In this document: positions 1-10,287 of the stretch, piece after piece
How the letters are laid out: each line of letters opens with the position of its first letter
Position numbering within the stretch: position 1 is the stretch's first letter
NCBI GenBank assembly: GCA_024648745.1
Contig: JAHCVB010000002.1
Coordinates: 312,169-376,168, forward strand
Source: Sodalis sp. Psp
GTDB taxonomy: Bacteria > Pseudomonadota > Gammaproteobacteria > Enterobacterales > Enterobacteriaceae
Direction of reading: 5' to 3'
DNA: 64,000 nt
The notes under the pieces: model-generated
Seen by the model: only the letters and a program-made list of their open reading frames with translations
Told to the model about the DNA's origin: nothing
Database searches by the model: none
Translations under genes and position numbers: made by a program

Positions 1-1712
1 TGATACTCCAACCCGAGTTAGTTGATCTGCGATACACTAACCTCATCCCTAGGTTGTTCGGTGAAGACTTAAATTCTGACGTTGCTAAAAATTTTCAAAA
101 AATGCTGTATAGCTTATGGTTTTCAACACGTTGAGCTAACCAGGTCATAGTGCTAAGAACTACAGAAGAAGGCATAAGTGAGCTGTTTATGCACTGCAGG
201 CAGTTTATACCAGAAAGAACTAATGGTGGAGAAACGCTGATAGGTGCCATTACGAGTGGTCTCAGAAAAGACAATATTTGTAGTAGCAGTGTCAAGGGCT
301 GACACAACTCCGATTATATATAAGCACATTATTACTGATAAGAGAATCACTGACTTTGACACCTGTATACTCCTTTCAGCTAGCAATAATAATGCGACAA
401 TTTGTATTCCACTAATTATGAATTACTTTCTTGCTCTCTAGAAGAGTCAGCATATGATAATTATATTATATAAATATAATATTAATATAATATCATTAAC
501 AAAAAGCGTCACATGTCTGAATTTATTGACATTAAATAATATAACATAAATTTATATCTTCAACTAAGATGTAACTTTTAATTACATGATCCAACTTCTT
601 ACGCATTCAAATGACATGTTAGATAAAAATCTAAGACATGTCGGGTAAAAGCGCTACTAAGAGAACGTGCCGCAGAAATAAAGAATTAAAGAACGAGGCG
701 GGATTAATAAATTAATTAAAGAAGCATAGTGATCTTTTCTGGCATGCCAGGCAGATAGATGTCGCTGACATGCTGGATGTATTTTCCTGTGCCTTAATTA
801 AGGTTATAGTATCAGGAAGCTCTAACGCAACATGGCACTGATTATATTTACTGTCCGGCGCGAGTTAGCCAGACGAACATGTATATTTAGCAATTACGGC
901 TCCTTCCAGATCCTGATGATAATCAGGGACATGTTTTCCATCTTCTTTACTGGAAGGGCCAGTGAGCTTACTTGTAACCAAATCTACACGCATTGAGAGA
1001 ATAGTGCATCACCTGTAGACAGAGTGGTCTATACTCCCGCTACGCCAAAACGTGCGTTGAACAGTGAGTTGCCCGCAGACACCGTGACCAGTCCAGATTA
1101 TTAGGATCATTTTTTGGCACTTAGAATACTAGAATCTGCCAGGTGGTAGGCGTTTATTTACTGCAGCAGACTTCGTTGGTACATTAAGCTCTAAATAACA
1201 CTCACCTAGAGAGGCCGAAACATACTTGCCATTCCTAACTCAGCAACCTGTCCTTTCCAGACACAGGACACTAGGTAGATCAGTAGTTTTCTGCTTGTGG
1301 TAACCTTTGTACACATCGATGCTTTCATCCAGAAGAGAACAAAATCGATAGCTCGACAAAGCAGAGTACTGATGATTCACGTACAGCCGCTGGACGGGTA
1401 CCAGAATCGCTGTGGTTAAAGTTTGGTTCTTGACCAGATCCATGACCTATGCCCCAATGACATAGACCTTTAATAATCGTCGGCACTAGGCAAATCAAGT
1501 GCTGTGGGCGCCGTCGGCTATAATCGTTACCTTATCGCATGGATTATTTAACAGATTACAGATCATAGTTCCCGCAACTCCAGATTAGAGGTCATTTTCT
1601 AGGTTAGAGTCACTATCAGACTATGTTTGCTCCAGGTCGACAATTCTGGTAAAATTACTTATTTTATTATTAAGCGCAAGTGCGTTTATCTTTCCTGTTT
1701 GGAGGAAACTAT
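1..1712. other. eroded gene-free DNA upstream of rplY
   Basis: No gene is supported here. Reading frames are short and unlike known proteins. In E. coli radD (yejH) lies upstream of rplY, but I could not match any translated stretch to it. A minus-strand stretch around 830-1010 stays open for about 55 codons without a recognisable family or a start with a ribosome site. It is best read as decayed sequence. Confidence 0.6.
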
Positions 1713-1997
1713 ATGTTAACTATTAATGCTACAATTCGCAAAAATCAAGGCAAAGGGGCGAGCCGCCGCTTGCGTCTTACGAATAGACTCCCAGCCATCG
1801 TATATGGCGGTGCTAAAGCCCCGATTGCGATCGAGTTAGAGCATGATACCATTCTGAATACCCAACTTAAGGAAGGCTTTTACAGCGACGTTCTGACGCT
1901 GGTAATTGAAGACAAAAAAACTGCAGTGAAGGTACAGGCAGTGCAGCGTCATCCGTTTAAACCGAAACTAGCTCATCTCGACTTTATTCGTACCTAA
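1713..1997 (+). CDS. rplY: 50S ribosomal protein L25
   Basis: RplY (L25) binds 5S rRNA in the large ribosomal subunit. The protein has 94 residues, exactly the E. coli length, and keeps the family signature [10 protein letters not shown] near the start, PAIVYGG around residue 30 and QRHPFKPKL near the end. The start at 1713 is chosen over the in-frame codon at 1680 because it gives the family N-terminus (MLTINA) and has a strong ribosome site, GGAGG, about six bases upstream. It stands alone in eroded DNA, followed by a hairpin terminator. In E. coli the next genes on this side are yejK, yejL, yejM and proL, and proL is still found at 3452. Confidence 0.97.
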   Translation: MLTINATIRKNQGKGASRRLRLTNRLPAIVYGGAKAPIAIELEHDTILNTQLKEGFYSDVLTLVIEDKKTAVKVQAVQRHPFKPKLAHLDFIRT

Positions 1998-2011
1998 GTA
2001 TTTGAAACTGG

Positions 2012-2040
2012 AAAAAACGCATTTCAGCGGCGTTTTAATT
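2012..2040 (+). terminator. rho-independent terminator of rplY
   Basis: AAAACGC (2014-2020) pairs with GCGTTTT (2030-2036) around a nine-base loop, followed by AATT. It lies 15 bases past the rplY stop codon. Confidence 0.6.
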
Positions 2041-2586
2041 CATAGTGTTAGATATAGGTAATGCAACTTCAGTGTTCCTGACAATTTTTCTTTAGTCCCT
2101 TACAATATTTAAAGGAAGTAGCACTTGAGGTTTTCAGTTTCAGATACGGTGAAATTTCCTGTGATAGGCCTTTTATGATTGATACAATTGCCAATGTTAG
2201 ATAAATGTGGGCTTGGCGGGATACATAGAATGCAGTGTTACAATTTATGCCAAATGCACCCATAGTTCTTAGCAGTAATATATCGTTTTGTCTGCGATTT
2301 TATAAAGTTGCTAACTGTGACAGCCACTTCAGTAAGCTTAATAGCTGCTTCTTTTTGCTCCTTCTTTCCTATTCTTTTTCTCTCAGTTGACGTAGGGCAA
2401 TCTAGTTAACGTACAGACTCATGTCTATTCTCTGATCAAAGGCATATTCAAATACTAAAACCCCTTTGTTGCCTCCGTCAGTACCAGAGTTACTAAGGTT
2501 GTCGTAGTAAGAAACGATAAAAATTCGAAAAAGTGGAAATTGATACGATAAGATATTAGACTACAGTGGGTTACATAGGTGATTTT
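2041..2586. other. eroded DNA (expected site of yejK)
   Basis: No gene or clear remnant is seen. Position between rplY and a probable yejL remnant matches where yejK stands in E. coli. I could not read any part of it. Confidence 0.4.
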
Positions 2587-2660
2587 ATGACACAAGCATT
2601 CCATTACAGTGACGAATATACGTGCCTGGCCAGGCTTAGCTGATGGGTTGTATGTTTTCT
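2587..2660 (+). pseudogene. yejL: probable 5' remnant of yejL
   Basis: An ATG at 2587 opens a frame whose first residues, MTQAFHYSDEYT, match the start of YejL (family DUF1414), which begins MPQxxRYSDE. The likeness fades within about 20 codons, and a stop codon follows. YejL is a 75-residue protein of unknown function. Synteny supports the call: yejL lies between rplY and proL in E. coli. The match is short, so it could be chance. Confidence 0.4.
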
Positions 2661-3451
2661 TCCAAGTTTGGTCATTTTAGACTTTTAATTTACTATTGCA
2701 GTGTATCACAGAGACTGCTGCGTTTTTCCACATTATTGCCATCTCTTTCAGGCTTATGAGTGGTGTTTAGTTCAGCGGTGCAATTCGAAAACAAGCGACA
2801 TAAAGCCACAAAATAATGGTAATATGACATAATAGCTACACTATTGCCTTGCCCTAGTTCTCTTAAGTTTTCTTATTTTTAAGAGATAATACTTACAACA
2901 GTACTAAACCTAACGAATATGTTGAACTTTAACTGCAACTATCAGTAAAGGTCCTAGTGTCTGAATGCTACGATTGAGAACATGCTGGAGACGTTGTGTG
3001 AATATGGTGAGATCATACCATGGTAGAGATCACCGCTGTTATAGATGTAATAACCAAATCGCTCGGTGAGAAAATGGTATCTGCTTTAACCGCGCCCAAT
3101 TGTAATCATCCTTGGTCATGCACTAGCGGATTTACCAGAATAAATAGTTAATAAATCAACAAAACACAAACGATGTGACTATAGCGTTGATGAACAACTA
3201 AGCAGTCGCGTTAGCAATTTCTACCAAAGAGAAAAGCTGTTTGCCCTGCCTGCCGTACTAAGTGTTAAGCGTAGAATAAATATATGTTAACTATCACCAC
3301 CCAGTTAGAAATGATTCCACTGAAAACAACGGTAGCTATTGTACTTGGATTGCCCAAGGAAAGAAATGTACCCACTAAAACTTCAGTTGACTCTGTTTAA
3401 TTAACTATTGCACGTATAGCAGGAATGGGTAATATATAGCTCTTACGAGTC
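2661..3451. other. eroded DNA (expected site of yejM)
   Basis: About 0.8 kb without a gene. In E. coli yejM, the cardiolipin and LPS-sensing membrane protein, fills this place before proL. I found no readable remnant. Confidence 0.4.
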
Positions 3452-3528
3452 CGGCATGTAGCGCAGTCTGGTAGCGCACCGTCATGGGGTGTCGGTGGTC
3501 GGAGGTTCGAATCCTCTCATGCCGACCA
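3452..3528 (+). tRNA. proL: tRNA-Pro (anticodon GGG)
   Basis: A 77-base cloverleaf. The acceptor stem is CGGCATG/CATGCCG with an encoded ACCA end. The D arm is GCGC/GCGC and the T arm holds GGTTCGAATCC. The anticodon loop ATGGGGT carries GGG at 3486-3488. The anticodon stem has the T-T mismatch seen in the E. coli Pro2 tRNA. It reads CCC and CCU codons. Its place downstream of rplY matches proL in E. coli. Confidence 0.96.
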
Positions 3529-5871
3529 AATAACCCCGAATAACTAGTCTATTAAGGGTATTTTTCGTTTGTGGTTATAGCAGGGAAAAGGGTAAGCGAA
3601 CGTTTTTTAATAATGGTATTGCATCCACCATTTTTATTAGACTGATTTAAGGTAGCTTAGGAACTTGAGAGTAAGTGTTAGTTACACATGACATTTATCA
3701 TTAATGTAACTAGTTGCAGCTGATTTACTTAGGCTTTTTATCGATAGTTCCGATCGGTTTTCGTTTTCTTGACAACGGCACGGGTGAGTTTCGTATCGAT
3801 TAATCTGTTATTTTAACACACCACTCCACATCTATCCTAGTGTGATTTCTGGTTGTCTTCATACTGTAATTTATTACAGTAAATCGTCCATATATGCTTA
3901 CCATATCATGAGGCGCTCATTATTTTATCGCTTGGATTGACACTTTAATGGTCGTATAGCTTTATTTTAATACAATATTATGCTTTCAGCATGTTAGAGA
4001 ATTCATTACAAGAGTACATAAAAACTGTATTATTATGATGATGCCGAATGCGTAGGGGTTACCCTTCTTAAAAGGAAATTATCCATTCTAAAATGGACTA
4101 CAACGAAAAAACTTAAACATATTGTACCGACTCAACCGGTAAGGTAAATATTTTTATAAATAGAGAATGAGATGTTATTTTTTATTTTATGTGGCTATAG
4201 TGATAAGATGTCACCAAAAGTGTTAGATATTTTTGATCGCATCGTGGGGGAATATTATTTAGGAAAAACATCCTAAACTAAACATTAACAGTTCAAAATA
4301 TTACAAGAATATTGCTAAATCCCTTTTAGATAATTATGTCTCTACAAGATGTGTAATCCTTAGAAGGAGCAGAGACTACTTTGGCTCACTCTATATTGGG
4401 AGCAATAATTGCTCACTTTATGGCTCTTGGTCAAGCATTGTTTTTCATTTTATAAGATAGTATTGTACTAGAACTGGTTAGTCTTAAATTAGAAATTCTA
4501 AGTGTTATATAAGGTTATATCAATAAGAGTAATTAGTTTCTTATGGATTTCGCAATTATTGTTAGTGAACTTTTAGTAAATGGAGTTACTATAATAGCTG
4601 CTAAGTTTTTTAATTGATAATATAGTAGTTACTGTTAAAAAGTTCAAGATAGTAAGAATTATTTTCTGAAATTTTATTAAAAATAAAATATTTTAATATA
4701 TTGGCACTAGAAAGCAACATAGAAGCTATTTTGATAAACACCAAATTATCATTTATTTGACATTTTATTAGTAGATAGCTTTTACTTATAAAAAGCAACT
4801 TAGAGAGGCGTACAGACTTTTTATTGCTCTTGGTGTCTTTTTTTTCATAAATTATTTTAGGTGTCATGATTGATAACTACTATATTATTACTTAACAAGA
4901 ATTACTTGATTTCACAAGAAGACTTAGTCTCTTATCTGGGACTGCATCCACTACTCATACAAAATTACCCTGGTTCTGTGGTGAGAAATATAATTTGTGA
5001 TATCAATAGTTATGATGTTTTTATAAATTATTTATTTTAAAAAATTTTAGTAATAGGTATCTCAAACAAATGACTGTAGATAGCTTTCTTACTTATAATT
5101 AGCTTGATACGAGCAATTCTAGATGAAAGAAATCAGGAATATAAATTAAGATATTAATGCTTACATAAAAAATTATAAAGTTTGTTCTATGGTCAAAAAA
5201 TATGCAGCTTTCCAGAAATTTCTTCGTATTTAAATGAAGGATACTTACGCGTTTGTCCTACTTACACTGTCAGACAGCAGATTTAACCGTACATGGAACA
5301 CCAACCGGTGTGCCGGGCGAGTAATATAGTTTTACATTGTGACTATTGCCCCTTCATATCTGTTTGGGCATGAGCGGGTCATAGTGCCATAACTTAGGAA
5401 GCAAGCAGTGAAATAGTACGCATGGAGTTATTCGATAGTTCTTTATAGGTCTCAGATATAGCTGCTTCAGAGACAGTCGACAAATAGAACATTTTTATAA
5501 CTCACTACTGTGTCTGGTTCATAACTCTTATTGATAACGGCACATGTGAGAGTCATGTAGAGTGTCTAAAGACTAAACCTGTTCTAGCAACCAAGAAAAA
5601 TCTGATTTATGGGATTATTTTTAGTCTCTGATGTCATACCTATGGTAACGGCGATTGTGAGTATAATGTATTTTATTTATCTCTCTTTAGGCATTAAACT
5701 GTTACTGACAGTCTGTAATTTTAGTGTCACAAAGTTTTTGATGAATTATCATATAAATTTATATCATTAATAAAATTATTTAAATAAAAATTTAATTTTA
5801 ATATCCCCAGCATACTGTTTTTTATTAAAAATTTATTAAGTTAATTATTTTATATAATAGGAATGTATTAT
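3529..5871. other. long AT-rich eroded region
   Basis: About 2.3 kb without a supported gene. The stretch from roughly 4000 to 5250 is visibly richer in A and T than the rest of the window and has no codon structure. An 18-20 base palindrome lies at 3862-3881. A short motif of the form AACGGC...GTGAG recurs near 3775, 5536 and 5648 (see findings). An open frame at 4610-4867 on the minus strand is low-complexity and not believed. Confidence 0.55.
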
Positions 5872-6735
5872 ATGAGAAATATCATAAAAATGATAATATT
5901 ATATACATTATGGCTGACAGGGTGCGCTGAGCAGCAATTCTCGACTAAACAGAAGCAGAATTTGGTAGAGCGCGGGGATTATGTGGTCGATGTTTCCCAT
6001 CCCTCGCAGGCGCAGCATGAACGTATCCGATTTCTTATATTCCATTATACCGCTGTCGATAATAAAGAATCTCTGCGCTTACTTACTCAAGATAAGGTGA
6101 GTGCCCATTATCTTATTCCTTCTTATCCAGCGCAGCGGATACGCAACAAGCTAGTAGTATTGCAACTCGTACCAGAAAACAAATGTGCCTGGCATGCAGG
6201 GGTTAGTAGCTGGGCGGGTCGCAATAACATCAACGACACATCAATCGGCATTGAAATCGTCAATGATGGATTTCATAAGAACATGTTAGGGAAAAGGTGG
6301 ATCCCGTATCATAAGGAACAGAAAGTACTAGCAATCCGTTTAGCTCGGGATATTATCAGTCAGTATCAAATTAAGCCTCAGAACGTGTTGGGACACAGCG
6401 ACATCGCGCCACTAAGGAAAACCGATCCGGGTCCGCTTTTCCCATGGCGTGAACTGGCACAGCAGGGAATAGGAGCCTGGCCGGACACATCAACGGTGGA
6501 AAAATATTCTCATGGCGTGCACCGCTGGTCCTCTGGAAATGTCGCGGTTATTCAGAAGGCTCTGGCCACTTATGGCTACGCCCTGCCACAGACGGGCGTG
6601 GCAGATGAAGAGACGCGCCGTGTCATTAGCGCTTTCCAGATGCACTTCCGACCGACTAATTTCACTGGCGTGGCAGATAAAGAAACTGAAGCAATTGCGC
6701 AGGCGCTGGTAGAAAAATACTGCAACAAATCCTAA
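5872..6735 (+). CDS. amiD: N-acetylmuramoyl-L-alanine amidase, outer-membrane lipoprotein AmiD
   Basis: AmiD is a zinc amidase that cleaves the lactyl-L-alanine bond of murein and of anhydro-muropeptides. It is anchored in the outer membrane. The N-terminus is a short hydrophobic signal ending in a lipobox LTGC (Cys18 from this start). An Amidase_2 domain spans about residues 40-190, with FHYTAVD, the NDTSIGIE core and GHSDIAP followed by the KTDPGPLFPW motif. A peptidoglycan-binding-like domain ends in AFQMHFRP. The start at 5872 is preferred to the ATG at 5863 because AGGA sits at proper spacing only for the second. Total length (287 residues) is near the E. coli 276. It looks intact although its neighbours are not. 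Confidence 0.93.
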   Translation: MRNIIKMIILYTLWLTGCAEQQFSTKQKQNLVERGDYVVDVSHPSQAQHERIRFLIFHYTAVDNKESLRLLTQDKVSAHYLIPSYPAQRIRNKLVVLQLVPENKCAWHAGVSSWAGRNNINDTSIGIEIVNDGFHKNMLGKRWIPYHKEQKVLAIRLARDIISQYQIKPQNVLGHSDIAPLRKTDPGPLFPWRELAQQGIGAWPDTSTVEKYSHGVHRWSSGNVAVIQKALATYGYALPQTGVADEETRRVISAFQMHFRPTNFTGVADKETEAIAQALVEKYCNKS

Positions 6736-6829
6736 CCATGGCGATAGCAACACGTTATTGCTTTGCATTTAAGTAATTTTTCACATTTGTTCAAATGCCA
6801 AATGTACAATTTAATAAAATTAGGCCGCC

Positions 6830-7082
6830 CCTCATAGAGGCGGGGCGGTACTTCTTGTACTCCAATTCCAACTGGAATGGTTGTCACCCTCTGGTACCAG
6901 GTTTTTTAAAGCGCCGCACTTTCCAGTTGCAGGTTGGCATGATGCCGGCATGTTCCTCGAAAAGATCGATTCCGGTGTATTGTCCGTAGCCGAATTTGGT
7001 CATCCATTCGGACAGCCGATCGATTCCCATATCATATGCTACTTGATAAAAGAAAATATCCGCTGACTCTTCCAGTAATACC
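6830..7082 (-). pseudogene. mrdA: fragment of mrdA (penicillin-binding protein 2)
   Basis: Reading the minus strand from 7082, the translation matches the transpeptidase region of PBP2: FFYQVAYDMGIDRLSEWM, then KFGYGQYTGIDL and MPT.NWK..RFKK. A one-base loss just after the RFKK codons shifts the frame. The next frame continues with WYQ and TIPVGIG, as in PBP2, before likeness ends. Only about 80 of some 630 codons remain. The fragment begins directly at the lgt stop codon, where thyA would be expected, so it marks a rearrangement junction. PBP2 drives rod-shape elongation. Whether a complete copy exists elsewhere cannot be seen here. Confidence 0.85.
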
Positions 7083-7958
7083 TTAGGACATTTTTTTGGG
7101 AGACAGGCTATGGTGGTATGCCCATATCATTATAATAATTCCAGCCAGAATCATTGGCAGTGATAAAATTTGTCCCATGCTAATGACGTCACTGAACAAC
7201 CCCAGTTGAACATCCGGTTGGCGAAAAAACTCCACCAAGATACGAAACACGCCATAGCAAATCATGAACAAACCGGAGACGCTACCCATTGGTCGTGTCT
7301 TACGGATAAATAGGTTGAGAATAGTAAACAGTACCACGCCTTCGAGCAGCATTTCATATAATTGAGAAGGGTGACGTGGTAGCACTCCGTAGCGGTCGAA
7401 CATCGACTGCCAATTCGGATGAGCTGACAGCAGCGCTAGGTCTTCATCTCTCAAGACAGGACACAACATCGCCCAGGGCGTATGGGTGGTCACCCGTCCC
7501 CACAATTCACCGTTGATAAAATTGCCTAAACGGCCAGCACCCAAGCCGAATGGCACCACCGGCGCGACAAAGTCACCTACTTGAAAGAAGTGGTGTTTAG
7601 TACGGTGAGCAAACCAGAAGATCACTACAATGACGCCCATCAAACCACCATGAAACGACATGCCGCCGTCCCAGACTTGAAATAGATAAAGTGGATTGTT
7701 GAGAAACAGCGGTAGGTTATAAAAAAGCATATAGCCAATACGTCCGCCGAGAAACACTCCTAAAAATCCAGCGTAGAGCAGATTCTCAACTTCCTCTTTA
7801 GTCCAACCACTATCAGGACGATTGGCGCGCCGCACCGCCAGCCACATGGCAAAGATGAAGCCCACTAGATACATCAGACCGTACCAGCGCACGGAAACTG
7901 GACCAAGAGAAAAAATTACCGGGTCAAACTGAGGAAAGACCAGGTAATAGATAGTCAT
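7083..7958 (-). CDS. lgt: prolipoprotein diacylglyceryl transferase
   Basis: Lgt moves a diacylglyceryl group from phosphatidylglycerol to the lipobox cysteine of prolipoproteins in the inner membrane. It is the first step of lipoprotein maturation, and its substrates include AmiD, encoded upstream. The protein has 291 residues, the same as E. coli, with about seven membrane segments. It keeps [19 protein letters not shown], the Lgt signature [16 protein letters not shown] near residue 140 and RHPSQLYE. It normally follows ptsP, and only a stump of that gene remains upstream. Downstream, thyA is missing and a piece of mrdA is joined instead. Confidence 0.97.
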   Translation of the reverse strand: MTIYYLVFPQFDPVIFSLGPVSVRWYGLMYLVGFIFAMWLAVRRANRPDSGWTKEEVENLLYAGFLGVFLGGRIGYMLFYNLPLFLNNPLYLFQVWDGGMSFHGGLMGVIVVIFWFAHRTKHHFFQVGDFVAPVVPFGLGAGRLGNFINGELWGRVTTHTPWAMLCPVLRDEDLALLSAHPNWQSMFDRYGVLPRHPSQLYEMLLEGVVLFTILNLFIRKTRPMGSVSGLFMICYGVFRILVEFFRQPDVQLGLFSDVISMGQILSLPMILAGIIIMIWAYHHSLSPKKMS

Positions 7959-8094
7959 GCGTCACCAAATGTTGTCGTTTTTGTTATCCGGCTGCTGGAA
8001 TCTACAGTAGCTACATATTCCATGTCAGGCATTTGACCTCACTTAGTATATTAATATACCATATCATAGTGTTTCAGTATCAAAGAAGAAGCAT

Positions 8095-8458
8095 AAATCA
8101 TCGTCCACAGGTTGCAACCATTTGTCTGCTCAGCGCTTGCCTCTATCTAAATTTCGTGGCCAACAACGGCTCTAGCATACAACGTGTAAACCTTGAGTAA
8201 TTTGAGAAGCTGAATCACAGCTTTCCCTCCAAAATACAGTTCGAAAGCTGGAATGGGTTTAATCCTCCACTAAGTTAAGCAAGTCGTCACAGTAGACTAA
8301 TAATCACTTGGTTGAACGCTAGCGTAATCATAAGATTTACACGGTTTATTTAAACACTCGTCACTATGTAGGTAATGGCAGTAACAATCATTTTTGGCTA
8401 AATACAATACACCGAGCAATTATGACGTTTCAACGATTTTTCGTAAATGCGTAAGCAT
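8095..8458 (-). pseudogene. ptsP: 5' remnant of ptsP (enzyme I of the nitrogen PTS)
   Basis: An ATG at 8458, 14 bases after the rppH stop, starts MLTHLRKIVE, close to the E. coli PtsP start MLTRLREIVE. The reading then breaks. Further pieces fit in order: CSVY, and ITLAF..VIISLL.RLA against TLAFDEGIVGLVGRLA of the GAF domain. Stops and frame changes interrupt them. Only a few hundred bases of a 2.2-kb gene are left. PtsP feeds phosphate from PEP into the PtsN regulatory branch, so that regulatory input is lost. Confidence 0.8.
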
Positions 8459-8472
8459 ATAGCCTGCATGAC

Positions 8473-9000
8473 TTAGCCTCTTTTCCGTCTATACACCATC
8501 AAGGGACGATGTGCTGCAGTTTTCTGCGGTAGCATTATGACACCAGAAAATTCCTTCATTACTCGGCGGTAAACATCTCTCTTAAAGGAAACAACCTGAC
8601 GAACCGGGTACCAAAAGCTGACCCAGCGCCAGCTGTCAAATTCAGGGATCCCCTTGCTCTGTATATTGATATACGCATCCGGACATATAATTTGTAGCAG
8701 AAACCATTTTTGCTTCTGCCCAATACATATTGGCTTTGTATCCCAGCGCACGAGCCGCTTGGGAAGTTTATAACGCAGCCAGTTATGTGTCGAAGCCAAG
8801 ATACGCACGTCTTTGCAACTCAAACCGACCTCTTCGAACAGTTCTCGGTACATCGCCTGTTCTGAGGTCTCGCTAGAGTTGATGCCGCCTTGGGGAAACT
8901 GCCAGGAATGTCGCCCATATCGTCTGGCCCACAGCACCTGTCCGTTGAGATTACAGATTACAATACCGACATTCGAACGGTAGCCATTATCATCGATCAC
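8473..9000 (-). CDS. rppH: RNA pyrophosphohydrolase (Nudix)
   Basis: RppH removes pyrophosphate from the 5' triphosphate end of transcripts and so opens them to RNase E decay. The 175-residue protein is almost identical in layout to E. coli RppH (176). The Nudix box starts [20 protein letters not shown] around residues 38-57, with REXXEE catalytic glutamates intact. A conserved tail ends YRRKRG. The start codon is GTG at 9000 (reading VIDDNGYR, as in the family). It is normally the first gene of rppH-ptsP-lgt. The mutH pseudogene is divergent from it, as in E. coli. Confidence 0.96.
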   Translation of the reverse strand: MIDDNGYRSNVGIVICNLNGQVLWARRYGRHSWQFPQGGINSSETSEQAMYRELFEEVGLSCKDVRILASTHNWLRYKLPKRLVRWDTKPICIGQKQKWFLLQIICPDAYINIQSKGIPEFDSWRWVSFWYPVRQVVSFKRDVYRRVMKEFSGVIMLPQKTAAHRPLMVYRRKRG

Positions 9001-9278
9001 TGGACTACCTCAATTACATAAAATGTAAGATATTCCAATTGTTTCATACTCGCTCTGTACGGTGAACTATTGCCCCACTAACGGTCGATGAATAGAATAT
9101 TTATACCGCTCTTCAAGAGCGAATTTAATGTATTTATTGTTGTCAATAGCAAGGTATTATTACGGAGTACTGTATTTTTCCGGCGGCAGAATTGAAAAAT
9201 ATAAAATTGTGCTATCCAATCATAATAAAACCTTCACGTTCTGAAGGTGTTTAGCTTTACTCAGTCCAAGACTCTGTT
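9001..9278. other. rppH-mutH divergent spacer
   Basis: Non-coding spacer between rppH and the decayed mutH. No distinct regulatory site was recognised. Confidence 0.4.
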
Positions 9279-9937
9279 ATGAATAACCTGGCCACTCTTT
9301 CCCTATCGTTGGGATCGCCTGTTGATAAAAAGGAATTATTACGCCCTGCCAGTATGATGGTGGATTTACACCTTAGGTGAGTTGCTTGATCTAGTCATTC
9401 CCGCTGATCTTAAGCGCGATAAGAAGTCGGATCAACGTGCTGTTGGACGCTATCTGGATGCCAGCGTCAGCAGTAAATCTGAGCAAGATTTTACACCATC
9501 AGTGTGAGCAAAAACTGTCCTTTAGATCATTGTGAAAAGCTACTGGAAACCACCTTATATTTGCGCTGCATTCACTTGGACCGGTAACAACGGCGTCCGC
9601 CTAGGGGAAACGAGCCGCGTGCGCTACAAATTACCTCAGGTGCCCTAGACCCAATCGAAGGTCAACTGGAGATTCTCCTAGCCACCACTGCGTTGGCGCG
9701 ATATTGCTGTAGAGCCCGGATGTTGAGTAAGGAGTAGCACCTCTTGTCTTGCGAGGTGATTGGAAAAACTAAAGTAGAGCGTATTACTCTCTGCCCACTA
9801 ATTAGAGAGGTTTTACAACTGCAATTAGAGGCTTCCCAAGCCATATGCTGGCATTGGTCCAGCCAATGCTGGTGTTCTACGTGGTTTTACCTGAAAAACT
9901 TTACGCCCAACTGCTTGATCACTATTTCCAGTGATTA
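9279..9937 (+). pseudogene. mutH: mutH pseudogene (mismatch-repair endonuclease)
   Basis: The plus strand from ATG 9279 can be followed through several frames as MutH. GSPVDKKELLRPA matches the N-terminal helix region. GELLDLVIPADLKRDK matches GELAALVGLVTPENLKRDK. SSKSEQDF matches the GSKPEQDF active-site segment. LLETTLYL matches the LETTF strand. GETSRVRYKL, KVERITL and FYLKNFT match later blocks. At least four frameshifts and stops interrupt it. MutH nicks the unmethylated strand at GATC sites in MutHLS repair. Divergent placement next to rppH is the ancestral order, which supports the call. No functional product is possible. Confidence 0.9.
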
Positions 9938-10287
9938 AGGTGTTTTCTTTATCAATCTACCGATATTACTGAATATAATTATCGTTTATTTTCTGAAGAA
10001 TTTCCTTAAATTGAGAAATATCCAAGGAAATTCATAACGGCGCCGCTACAGTTAGCACGGCCTCTCCTGCCGAGAGGCGATCGCGCAGATCGTTTTTTAT
10101 GTAGACAATATGTATATAGAGCATATTAAGAGACAACACCCTGGAGAAGAAGTAGTAAACAAAAATAAAAGCCCCACTAATTAGCTGGGTTTTTAATCTG
10201 TTAATACCTGATAAAACTACTTCTAACAAATGATGATAAAAATTTACTTCCGGGTGAAGCCGTGTACCAGCTTGATCATCTCTGTCA
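9938..10287. other. spacer between mutH remnant and fumarase
   Basis: About 350 bases without a gene. A weak hairpin with an adjoining T run (AAAGCCC...GGGTTTTT, about 10167-10196) could act as a terminator for rightward transcription. Nothing else is recognised. Confidence 0.35.

Noticed and set aside
244..441. 65-codon plus-strand frame near the window start
   Set aside because: No family likeness, no ribosome site, and overlaps opposing frames of equal quality.
3529..3570. Terminator after tRNA-Pro
   Set aside because: CCCC and GGG can pair only poorly across a long loop, although TTTTT follows. Not strong enough to annotate.
4610..4867. 85-codon minus-strand frame
   Set aside because: Lysine, asparagine and isoleucine-rich product of AT-rich DNA, without a ribosome site or likeness to any family.
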